Shown one piece after another: positions 24,498 through 31,999 of a DNA stretch of 64,000 nucleotides. Numbering within the stretch: position 1 is the first letter of the stretch; each line of letters opens with the position of its first letter. The notes beneath the pieces were generated by a model. The model saw only the letters and a list, made by a program, of their open reading frames with translations, had not been told where the DNA came from and did no database searches. This DNA comes from CAZAGA01 sp041912175 (GTDB lineage Bacteria; Chloroflexota; Anaerolineae; Anaerolineales; UBA4823), in contig JAYRNN010000015.1 in assembly GCA_041912175.1 (NCBI GenBank), positions 5,625-69,624 on the forward strand, in the 5' to 3' direction. The position numbers and the translations under genes were made by a program.

Positions 24498-24640
24498 TTA
24501 AATCCGAAAGACCTGGGCAACACCCAGCCAATCCAGGTAGTCATTCAGCTCTGCGCGAGCTCAAAGCGTGCGCTTTTCTCTTCGTATATGATGCCAGTCT
24601 GATGTACTTCTTGGTTGGGCTCGAGTTCGATACAATCCAT
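24498..24640 (-). pseudogene. Possible remnant of an ISAs1-type transposase
   Basis: On the minus strand one frame (24545-24640) encodes a 31-residue peptide ending YEEKSARFELAQS. The next frame (24498-24560) encodes ELNDYLDWLGVAQVFRI before a stop. Together they recall the stretch EKGHGRIE...LNDYLDWPGVxQVFRLER of DDE transposases related to ISAs1 and the H-repeat proteins, split by a frameshift and truncated on both sides. I recognise this from memory and the match is short. The rest of the 24401-24738 gap, about 340 bases between the MNT gene and proA, holds no gene that I can see. Confidence 0.35.
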
Positions 24641-24738
24641 GTGGGTCTTCTCCGGTTTCTGTGGTTTTCAGCAAACAAAAGTATATCGAAGAAGACCTTT
24701 TCTACTTAATCAAGTGACTTTGTTAAAGCTGTGCTGGT

Positions 24739-26010
24739 TCATTCTCTCACTTGATAGTCTCCTTCAATCACCCATTTGTATGTCGTTAACTCACGCAGAC
24801 CCATCGGACCCCGCACGTGCAGGCGCTGCGTAGAGATGGCAGCTTCAGCGCCCAGGCCAAGTTGACCGCCATCCGTAAAGCGCGTGCTGGCATTGACATA
24901 CACCGCTGCCGAGTCGACTTCGGCGATGAAGCGCCGGGCGTTCTCGGCGACGCCGGTCAGGATGCCATCCGAATGAGCGGTGCTGTGCAAGGCGATGTGC
25001 TCGATCGCCTCATCCAGGCTTTCAACGACTTTGATCCCCAGCACCAGCGATAGCCATTCAGTATCAAAGTCATCCACTCCGGCAGGCTGGAGCCCGGTGG
25101 CCAGCGGTTCTCCAGCTTCATCGATCAAGTATGGCCAGGCGGTTGGCGCGGCTCGAAAGCTCACCCCGCTCTGCGCCATGTCCTTGACCAATGCGGGCAG
25201 AAAGCGCCCGGCGATAGCCCGGTGCACCAGCACGGTGTCCAGGGCGTTGCACACGGAGGGGCGCTGCACCTTGGCGTTGTGGATCACCGGCAGTGCAGCT
25301 GACAGGTCGGCGTTTTCATCCACATATAAGTGGCAGATGCCAATCCCGCCGGTGATGACCGGTATACGACTGTTTTCACGGCAGAACTCGTGCAGCGCCG
25401 CGCCGCCGCGCGGGATTAGCAGGTCGATATATTGGTGCAATTGCATCAGCTCCAAGACCAGTGATCGCTCGGAGCTGTCGATGAATTGAACCATGTCAGG
25501 CGGCAGGCCGTTCTCCTCCAGCGCCTGTCGCGTCGCGCCTACCAGCGCCCGGTTGGAGGCCAGGGTCTCGCTTCCGCCGCGTAGGATCACGGCATTGCCG
25601 GTCTTGATCGCCAGTCCGGCCACGTCGATGGTCACGTTCGGGCGCGCTTCATAGATCACTGCCAGTACGCCCAGGGGGACACGCTGTTTGTGGACGTGCA
25701 GGCCGTTGGGGAGGGTCTGAGCTTCGAAGACCTCGCCGACCGGGTCGGGTAGTTCCGCCAGGCTGTGCAAGTCTGCTGCCATGCCTGCCAGGCGCTGTGG
25801 ATTGAGCGTCAGCCGGTCGAGCAAGGCGGTGTTCAGGCCGGCGCTGCTTGCCTGCGCCAGGTCTAAGGCGTTGGCCTGCAAAATCTCAGGACTATATTCA
25901 CCGAGTAAACCGGCCAGGCTCAAGAGAGCAGCGCGTTTCTGTTCGCTGGCGGCGCGCGCTGCGTGGCGAGCCGCCAGGCGGGCGCGTTGGCCTATTTCAT
26001 TCAGGTTCAT
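24739..26010 (-). CDS. proA: Gamma-glutamyl phosphate reductase
   Basis: A 423-residue enzyme of the aldehyde dehydrogenase superfamily. It reduces gamma-glutamyl phosphate with NADPH in proline synthesis. Seen: IYEARPNVTIDVAGLAIKTGNAVILRGGSE (quoted by parts: PNVTIDVAG and GNAVILRGG), PRGGAALHEF near residue 200, and the catalytic cysteine in QRPSVCNALDTVLVH near 245-258. The C-terminus has VYVNASTRFTDGGQLGLGAEAAISTQ (quoted in part), typical of ProA. It overlaps proB by four bases. Confidence 0.96.
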   Translation of the reverse strand: MNLNEIGQRARLAARHAARAASEQKRAALLSLAGLLGEYSPEILQANALDLAQASSAGLNTALLDRLTLNPQRLAGMAADLHSLAELPDPVGEVFEAQTLPNGLHVHKQRVPLGVLAVIYEARPNVTIDVAGLAIKTGNAVILRGGSETLASNRALVGATRQALEENGLPPDMVQFIDSSERSLVLELMQLHQYIDLLIPRGGAALHEFCRENSRIPVITGGIGICHLYVDENADLSAALPVIHNAKVQRPSVCNALDTVLVHRAIAGRFLPALVKDMAQSGVSFRAAPTAWPYLIDEAGEPLATGLQPAGVDDFDTEWLSLVLGIKVVESLDEAIEHIALHSTAHSDGILTGVAENARRFIAEVDSAAVYVNASTRFTDGGQLGLGAEAAISTQRLHVRGPMGLRELTTYKWVIEGDYQVRE

Positions 26011-27155
26011 TCGTCTACTCCTGCCTTGCGTTCCAAGAGCACCATATTGTTGCGGTGGATCACTTCATCGCCATAGGCAAAACCTAACAGGGTTTCGATT
26101 TCATCCGAACGTCGGCCGAGTATGTTCTGCACATCGTCGGCGGTGTAATTGACCAGACCGCGCGCGATCTCTCGCCCCAACGGCCCGACCACACGCACCC
26201 GGTCGCCGCGCTCGAAACTGCCTGAAACGCCAACCACACCGACCGGCAGCAGGCTGCCGCCGCGTCGCAAGGCTTGCACGGCGCCTGCATCCACATCCAG
26301 GCGGCCCTCCGTACGGCTGCCAGCTAGGATGTAACGCTTGCGGCTTTCCACCTGGCTGCTCACTGGCAGGAAGCGTGTACCAGCCGGTTTGCCGGCGACG
26401 ATATCAGCCAGGGTTTGCGGGTCTCCCCCACGCGCAATCACCACAGTTGCGCCGGAGCGGCGCGCCAGGTCAGCCGCTTGTAACTTGGTGAGCATCCCAC
26501 CGGTACCCAAGCCGCCTGCTGTGCCGCCAGCCGCTTGCCACAGTGCGGCGGGTATCTCGTCTGCGTCGATCAAGGGCGCCAGCTCGGCGAACGGGTCCAG
26601 GCGCGGGTCGGCTGTATACAGTCCATCCTGGTCGGTGAGCAGGATTAGCAAGTCGGCTTCGATCAAATTGGCAACCAGGGCGGAAAGGTTGTCATTATCG
26701 CCCACGCGGATTTCTTCAGTGGCGACAGTATCGTTCTCGTTAATAATCGGGATCACACGCTGCGCCAGCAGGGCTTGTAGGGTGTTACGGGCGTTCAGGT
26801 AGCGCCGGCGGTCGGCCAGGTCTGCTCGGGTGAGCAGCACCTGGGCGGCGGTCAGCCCATAAAAGCCAAAGAGTTGCTCGTAACGCGCCATCAAGCGCGG
26901 TTGGCCGATGGCGGCCAACATCTGCTTGGCTGGGATGTCTTTTGGCAGTTGGGGGAAATGCAGCGCCTCTCGCCCGACAGCGATCGCCCCAGATGAGACG
27001 AGCGCCAGCTCCAATCCGGTGGCGTACAATTCTGAAATCTGCCGCGCCAGGTCCACCAGACGTGGCATGGAGAGGTTAAGCGTCCCGGCGGTCAAGGTGG
27101 AGGCGCCAAGCTTGATGACAATGCGCGAAAAAGGGGGACCGGCATATGACGGCAT
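26007..27155 (-). CDS. proB: Glutamate 5-kinase with PUA domain
   Basis: A 382-residue enzyme that phosphorylates the gamma-carboxyl of glutamate, the first and feedback-controlled step of proline synthesis. The amino-acid kinase domain (residues 1-260) has VIKLGASTLT, LVSSGAIAVGREAL, IPIINENDTVAT and GDNDNLSALVANL. A C-terminal PUA domain (about 280-370) has GAVQALRRGGSLLPVGVVGV and GLVNYTADDVQNILG. It is transcribed together with proA, which overlaps its end. No regulatory element is seen in the short upstream gap. Confidence 0.96.
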   Translation of the reverse strand: MPSYAGPPFSRIVIKLGASTLTAGTLNLSMPRLVDLARQISELYATGLELALVSSGAIAVGREALHFPQLPKDIPAKQMLAAIGQPRLMARYEQLFGFYGLTAAQVLLTRADLADRRRYLNARNTLQALLAQRVIPIINENDTVATEEIRVGDNDNLSALVANLIEADLLILLTDQDGLYTADPRLDPFAELAPLIDADEIPAALWQAAGGTAGGLGTGGMLTKLQAADLARRSGATVVIARGGDPQTLADIVAGKPAGTRFLPVSSQVESRKRYILAGSRTEGRLDVDAGAVQALRRGGSLLPVGVVGVSGSFERGDRVRVVGPLGREIARGLVNYTADDVQNILGRRSDEIETLLGFAYGDEVIHRNNMVLLERKAGVDE

Positions 27156-27197
27156 AGTGTATCATATTCGCGGTTAGAATCTCCCCTTAGGATATTA

Positions 27198-27240
27198 TGT
27201 AGATCATATGGGCGGCGAAGCGCCGCCCATATGATCTACA
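27198..27240 (-). terminator. Perfect 20-bp inverted repeat after the RCC1 gene
   Basis: The arm at 27198-27217 is perfectly complementary to 27221-27240 around a 3-base loop, with a GC-rich core (GGGCGGCG). It lies 12 bases past the stop of the leftward RCC1 gene and 42 bases before proB. It has no long T-run. It probably separates the RCC1 transcript from proBA. Confidence 0.7.
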
Positions 27241-27252
27241 ATTAACACCTGA

Positions 27253-29922
27253 CTATCTTTTCACCAACGCCAGGTAGATGAAATTGTGGACTGAAATACC
27301 GGCCGGAACCATGAAGGTCTGTCCGCCGCCTTCCTGAATTTGCAGCGGGGCAAGCGTGGCGAGTGTGAAATGGGTCGCGACGCTGGTATTAACACTGACT
27401 GTGTAGCTGCCTGGCTCGGCGCCGCTGGCGTTCAAGAAGAAGAGGAAGCTGCCGGTCGGATTGACCGCCAGGGAGCTTGCGATCACCACGCCGTTGATGG
27501 TCAGGGTTCCGAGCGTGCTGGGTGGGAAGCTCCAGCCAGTGAGGGTGAAGAAGCTGCCTGGCTGGCCATCTGGATAATTGATGGTCAGGGTAGGCAGGAC
27601 GCTCTCAACCACGCTCACGGGCGTCAAACGCGGCGTGATTCTGCCGGCGCCCAATTGACCATACCGATCTGGCCCCCAGCATTTTGCCCGGCCTGCGCCG
27701 GCCAGCGCGCAAGTGTGATATCCACCTGTGATGGCCATTGTATTGCTGGCCAAACCGACTACATCCACTGCTGTGCTGCGATCTATCGTTGTGCCATCGC
27801 CCAACCAGCTGTTGTCGTTATTCCCCCAGCACTTGGCCGCGCCGCCTGCCGCCAGGGCGCAGGTGTGGGAGTGAGCGGTATAAATGTCAGTTACGCCGCT
27901 GGTCAGGCCGGCGACGTCCACCGGAGTGCTACTATCTGTTGTCGTCCCGTCGCCTAACTGGCCAGAATAGTTGTCTCCCCAGCATTTTGCTGCGCCGCCT
28001 GCAGCTAGGGCGCAGGTGTGAAATCCGCCGGCTGCGATGGCGGTCACGCCGCTGGCTAAACCAACCACATCCACTGGTGTGCTGTGCGGGGTCGTTGTGC
28101 CATCGCCTAATTGACCATCCGAATTTTCCCCCCAGCACTTAGCCGCCCCGCCTGCTGCCAAGCCACATGTGTGAGATCGGCCAGCGTCGATGGCTGTCAC
28201 GCCGCTGGACAGCCCAACCACATCTACCGGTGTGCTGCGCTGTTCGGTTGTACCATCACCCAACTGACCACTCCAGTTCCATCCCCAGCACTTGACCGCC
28301 CCACCTGCTGCCAGCGCGCAGGTGTAATCATAGCCTGCTGAAATGGCGGTTACGCCGCTGGATAGCCCGTACACGCCCACTGGTGTGCTGCTATCTGTTG
28401 TCGTGCTATTTCCTAACTGGCCGGACGCGTTCCGTCCCCAGCATTTGACCGCCCCTCCGGTGGTCAATGCGCAGGTATGACCCCAGCCTGCACTGATAGC
28501 GGTCACGCCGCTGGACAGCCCGACCACATTCGCAGGCAAGCTGTGATTTGTCGTAGTGCCATCGCCCAATTGGCCGTAATTATTCCATCCCCAGCACTTG
28601 ACGCCGCCGCTGACCAAGGCGCAGGTGTGATCACGGTTGGCGACGATTTCCGTTACGTTTCCGGGCAGACCAAACACATCTGCCGGTATACTGCGCTCAA
28701 TTAGCGCGCCATCGCCCAACTGTCCATACCCGTTATCTCCCCAGCATTTCGCTGCGCCGCCTGCTGTCAGCGCACAGGTGTGGTAGGAACCCGCAACCAT
28801 CCCTGTCACGCCGCTGGATAGCCCAACTACACCCACCGGGATATTACGACTGGTTGCTGTGCCATCACCCAATTGACCGTACCCGTTATTTCCCCAACAC
28901 TTCGCAGCGCCGCCGGCGGCCAGCGCACAGGTATGATAATCGCCTAGTTCGATAGCCGTCACACCACTGGTCATCCCAACCACACTCACGGGTGTGCTGC
29001 TCTCTGTTGTCGTGCCATCGCCCAACTGGCCATAATAGTTATATCCCCAACATTTCGCCGCACCGCCTGCCGCCAGCGCACAAGTGTGGTGGAAACCTGC
29101 CGCGATCGCCGTGACGCCGCTGGACAGCCCAACCACGTTCACAGGCGATGTCTGCTGGTTTGTCGTTCCGTCGCCCAATTGGCCATGATTATTATCTCCC
29201 CAGCATTTGGCTGAACCGCCCGTCGCTATTGCACAGGTGTGAGCCCTACCGGCGGTGATCGTGGTGATACCACTGGCCAATCCGACCACATTAACCGGCG
29301 TGTTGTGCTCGGTCGTTGTGCCATCGCCCAATTGGCCATTACCATTCGCTCCCCAACACTTCGCTGCGCCGCCTGCAGCCAATGCACAAGTGTGGTAGAA
29401 ACCTGCCGCGATCGCCGTGACGCCGCTGTCCAGCCCAACCACGTCTAGCGGTGTGCTGTTTACTTCAGAGTATCCGCCATTGCCCAACTGACCATTATCA
29501 TTATTTCCCCAGCATTTCACCGCCCCACCTGCAGCTAGTGCACAGGTATGATCTCCATTTACGGTTATAGCGGTCACACCGCTGGCTAGACCGACCACGC
29601 CTACCGGCGCGCTGCGCTGCGTTGTCGTGCCGTCGCCTAACTGACCATAGTAATTAAGCCCCCAGCACTTCACCCCGCCGCCGGTAGTCAGCCCACAGGT
29701 GTGAGATCGGCCAGCGGCGATGGCCGTAAAGCTGAGCGCTGTGGTGAAATCGGGCGCTTCGAGGGCGCCGGGTTGGGCGGGAAGCAGGTTCGGCTGGCTC
29801 AAGGGCTCGGGTAGGCCAGTTGCGGATGCGGTCGCCGGAATCGTACTCCAGCTTGCCAGGAGCAGCAAACAGCCGGCTAAACCAATTCGAGATACAATGC
29901 GAAGCCAAAGTTTGTGGTTCAT
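27253..29922 (-). CDS. Secreted RCC1-repeat (beta-propeller) protein
   Basis: An 889-residue exported protein. The signal peptide (MNHKLWLRIVSRIGLAGCLL, ending near ATASA) is followed by fourteen consecutive repeats of about 51 residues, consensus HTCALAAGGAAKCWGxNxx-GQLGDGTTT...TPVDVVGLSSGVTAI. Each carries a paired Cys (TCAL...KCWG) that could form a disulfide. Fourteen repeats is the number needed for two seven-bladed propellers. A beta-rich immunoglobulin-like tail (LTINYPDGQPGSFFTLTGWSF) follows. The protein ends HNFIYLALVKR, similar to the YLPLV-R/K ends I recall from secreted Chloroflexota proteins. Function is likely surface binding. The ATG at 29922 follows GGAGGG. Its leader holds a terminator-like hairpin. 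Confidence 0.9.
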   Translation of the reverse strand: MNHKLWLRIVSRIGLAGCLLLLASWSTIPATASATGLPEPLSQPNLLPAQPGALEAPDFTTALSFTAIAAGRSHTCGLTTGGGVKCWGLNYYGQLGDGTTTQRSAPVGVVGLASGVTAITVNGDHTCALAAGGAVKCWGNNDNGQLGNGGYSEVNSTPLDVVGLDSGVTAIAAGFYHTCALAAGGAAKCWGANGNGQLGDGTTTEHNTPVNVVGLASGITTITAGRAHTCAIATGGSAKCWGDNNHGQLGDGTTNQQTSPVNVVGLSSGVTAIAAGFHHTCALAAGGAAKCWGYNYYGQLGDGTTTESSTPVSVVGMTSGVTAIELGDYHTCALAAGGAAKCWGNNGYGQLGDGTATSRNIPVGVVGLSSGVTGMVAGSYHTCALTAGGAAKCWGDNGYGQLGDGALIERSIPADVFGLPGNVTEIVANRDHTCALVSGGVKCWGWNNYGQLGDGTTTNHSLPANVVGLSSGVTAISAGWGHTCALTTGGAVKCWGRNASGQLGNSTTTDSSTPVGVYGLSSGVTAISAGYDYTCALAAGGAVKCWGWNWSGQLGDGTTEQRSTPVDVVGLSSGVTAIDAGRSHTCGLAAGGAAKCWGENSDGQLGDGTTTPHSTPVDVVGLASGVTAIAAGGFHTCALAAGGAAKCWGDNYSGQLGDGTTTDSSTPVDVAGLTSGVTDIYTAHSHTCALAAGGAAKCWGNNDNSWLGDGTTIDRSTAVDVVGLASNTMAITGGYHTCALAGAGRAKCWGPDRYGQLGAGRITPRLTPVSVVESVLPTLTINYPDGQPGSFFTLTGWSFPPSTLGTLTINGVVIASSLAVNPTGSFLFFLNASGAEPGSYTVSVNTSVATHFTLATLAPLQIQEGGGQTFMVPAGISVHNFIYLALVKR

Positions 29923-29962
29923 CTTAGTCCCTCCATATGCTGAAACTGATTTTTTCCCCAAC

Positions 29963-30033
29963 AAAAAAGCCGAAGGAATTGATTGGAGATCCTTCGGCAG
30001 CGAAAATGGCGCGGTGGAGAGTGCCGCCGCTGC
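29963..30033 (-). promoter_or_regulatory. Structured 5' leader with terminator hairpin (candidate attenuator)
   Basis: Read on the minus strand: hairpin A, GCAGCG...CGCTGC (30033-29997) with an inner GCGG/CCGC; then hairpin B, GCCGAAGGA...TCCTTCGGC inverted (29998-29969); then six T (29968-29963). This is a textbook rho-independent terminator placed between a promoter and the RCC1 start, about 41 bases before the ATG. The two hairpins share the bases GC at 29997-29998, so they may exclude each other. This suggests control by premature termination. I recognise no known riboswitch class. Confidence 0.6.
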
Positions 30034-30056
30034 GATGAAATAGTTACGCTATAATG

Positions 30057-30084
30057 GTTATAGCAAAAACAAATGATTTGTCAA
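30057..30084 (-). promoter_or_regulatory. Sigma-70-type promoter for the RCC1 gene
   Basis: On the minus strand, -35 TTGACA (30084-30079) is followed by a 16-base spacer and -10 TATAAC (30062-30057). The transcript would start near 30050, run through the structured leader and reach the RCC1 start at 29922. Confidence 0.65.
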
Positions 30085-30163
30085 TTGGCAATTCTATCAA
30101 CGTCCGCGCAAAAAGATGCATAAGTCCTTGCTGAAAACGCGGACCCCGTCAGGCTGAGAAACC

Positions 30164-30511
30164 ATGTACGAACACAAGTCTGAGCCGCTCTTACCCCGTC
30201 GTCAGTTTTTCTTACGCCTGCTTCGTCACGCCTGCTTCGCGCTAGGTCTGTTGATGGTCTCGCTCGGAATCGGTGTTTTGGGTTACCATTTTTTCGAGAA
30301 GCTATCAATCGTCGACTCATTGCTGAACGCATCCATGATCTTGGGGGGGATGGGTCCGGTGAACCTCTTGCAGACTGAGGGAGGCAAGTTATTCGCCTCT
30401 TTTTATGCGCTGTTCTCGGGCATTGTATTCCTGGTGGTGGTGGGAATCATCATCGCGCCTCTAGCACATCGCCTGCTGCATCGACTGCATTTGGAGGAAG
30501 GGAGCGATTAG
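30164..30511 (+). CDS. Small membrane protein with two hydrophobic segments, unknown function
   Basis: The 115-residue product has hydrophobic segments at about residues 22-42 and 80-100, flanked by basic residues (RRQFFLRLLRH and HRLLHRLHLE). Between them is a re-entrant-looking stretch SLLNASMILGGMGPVNLLQTEGG. The layout, two helices around a short loop with GGMGP, resembles two-helix pore proteins such as small potassium channels, but the TxGYGD filter is missing. I therefore give no function. The start lies about 80 bases from the divergent RCC1 promoter. Confidence 0.65.
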   Translation: MYEHKSEPLLPRRQFFLRLLRHACFALGLLMVSLGIGVLGYHFFEKLSIVDSLLNASMILGGMGPVNLLQTEGGKLFASFYALFSGIVFLVVVGIIIAPLAHRLLHRLHLEEGSD

Positions 30512-30629
30512 GCAATTGAGCAATCAGATCCTTGAGCGCTGTGACATATGATTGCCAAGACGCCCAACTGCCCCATAACCAAGGAACTTTTCTGCATCGC
30601 GCGCCGTCTGGTCCAAGGAGGGTATTGCG

Positions 30630-31661
30630 ATGAAACACAAGAAATTTCTGGTATGCTTGTTCATTCTGGCCCTGCTGGCAGCCAACATCATTCCCGCCGC
30701 GGCTGCCCCGGATATAAAGGCTATCCGCATCCGTTTCCAGCCTGGCGCTACCTCGGCGGTCACCTCAGGGACGCTTGCCCCCCGCCAGACGCAGGAGTAC
30801 GTGCTGCGCGCCATGGCGGGTCAGATTATGCAGGTAGTGGTCTGGCCGAATGCCGGCGCCAGGCTGGCGATCTGGGGGGCGGATGGTACGCAGCTCAAAG
30901 CTGACAGCGATGAGCTAGGCTGGCAGGGAACATTACCCAAAACGCAAGATTATCGCATCCAGGTGACCGCGCGTGGCCAAAATCTGGCCTACTGCTTGCG
31001 GACGACCGTTTACGGGCGCATCCAATTTGAGCGCGGGGCGACAACTGCCGGGGTCTCCAGCCCTACAAGTCGCTGCACGCCGCAAGCGGTTGAGGTGGTA
31101 GGCGGTTATGCACTACGCGCCCTAGCCGGCCAGACAATGCGCGTGGAGATCGACTCGCCCAACCATAACACCTATTTAACGGTTACTGGGGCGGATGGGA
31201 AAGCGTTGAAGTATTACGATGATTGGAACACAGCCTGGGAGGGTGTTCTGCCTGGGACGCAGGATTACTACCTGCTGCCGGTGTCGGTTGGCAAGGATGC
31301 CCGCTTTACGATCAAAATATCGATCAGCCCCATAAACCAACCGGTTGCCACGCGCATTCGTTTCGCGCTGGGCGCTGAATCCGCGACCGTAGATGGACGT
31401 CTCGAGCCAGGAGGCCAGGCCAGTTATGTGCTGTGGGCGGGGCGCGGCCAGCGCATGGAATTGAATATCCGGCCAACCTCAAGCAATACGTCGGTGAAGA
31501 TCAGTATGAAGGTGATCGCGCCCAATGGGCAGACTTGGGGCTTCGATTCGTGCGGTGCGATTAATCCACTGCCCATATCTGGCGATTACACCATCACATT
31601 AACACAGCGATCGGCAGCCAGCGCACGCTACACCCTGGAGGTGCGAATTCCGGCCAAATAG
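30630..31661 (+). CDS. Secreted protein with three tandem beta-rich repeats
   Basis: A 343-residue exported protein. Its signal peptide is at residues 1-26 (cleavage near AAAAP), and three repeats follow, starting near residues 32, 131 and 241. Each opens with IRFxxGAxSAxVxGxL or a variant and continues YVLRAxAGQxMxVxxxP, with GADGxxL and LPxTQDYxI in the first two. The pattern is that of bacterial pre-peptidase-C-like or lectin-like beta sandwiches, but I do not recognise a named family. No catalytic motif is seen. A perfect AAGGAGGG lies 7 bases before the start. It may work at the cell surface. Confidence 0.75.
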   Translation: MKHKKFLVCLFILALLAANIIPAAAAPDIKAIRIRFQPGATSAVTSGTLAPRQTQEYVLRAMAGQIMQVVVWPNAGARLAIWGADGTQLKADSDELGWQGTLPKTQDYRIQVTARGQNLAYCLRTTVYGRIQFERGATTAGVSSPTSRCTPQAVEVVGGYALRALAGQTMRVEIDSPNHNTYLTVTGADGKALKYYDDWNTAWEGVLPGTQDYYLLPVSVGKDARFTIKISISPINQPVATRIRFALGAESATVDGRLEPGGQASYVLWAGRGQRMELNIRPTSSNTSVKISMKVIAPNGQTWGFDSCGAINPLPISGDYTITLTQRSAASARYTLEVRIPAK

Positions 31662-31721
31662 GACCTGGCTTTCTTCCCCTTATTTCTCAGTATTCTCACA
31701 GCCTTTTCTTGGTTTTCTCAC

Positions 31722-31976
31722 ATGTCAGCTCCCGGCGGCGAGGGCGGCCCGCCCCCGGGTGTGCAAGCTGGCAGCGGGCAAACCGCTGCCGGTGGGCAGG
31801 CCATTCAGTTAAGGGAACGCCCTGCGGGCGGCGATGAACATGGCGCTTCTCTAGGGCGTGGTTTATTCGGGGTGCTGGTCATGCTGGTCAAGATAAGCGG
31901 GATCACTTTGCTTATCCTGCTTGTCCAGAAAGGCTTCGGCCTGCTGATGCGTAAGCCGGTATCCCGGCCAGCATAA
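31722..31976 (+). CDS. Small single-helix membrane protein, hypothetical
   Basis: The 84-residue product has a Gly/Pro-rich hydrophilic N-terminus (SAPGGEGGPPPGVQAGSGQT) and one membrane helix at about residues 50-72 (LVMLVKISGITLLILLVQKG). No ribosome binding site is visible before the ATG. The frame is kept mainly because the composition changes from disordered to a clean helix, as in real small membrane proteins. Function is unknown. Confidence 0.45.
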   Translation: MSAPGGEGGPPPGVQAGSGQTAAGGQAIQLRERPAGGDEHGASLGRGLFGVLVMLVKISGITLLILLVQKGFGLLMRKPVSRPA

Positions 31977-31999
31977 CTGTCCAATTAAACAGAAATGCT

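Noticed and set aside
27650..29720. Regular DNA repeat of about 153 bases, which could be taken for a CRISPR or satellite array
   Set aside because: The period equals 51 codons and the repeats encode in-frame RCC1 units; repeat copies differ at many synonymous and non-synonymous positions.
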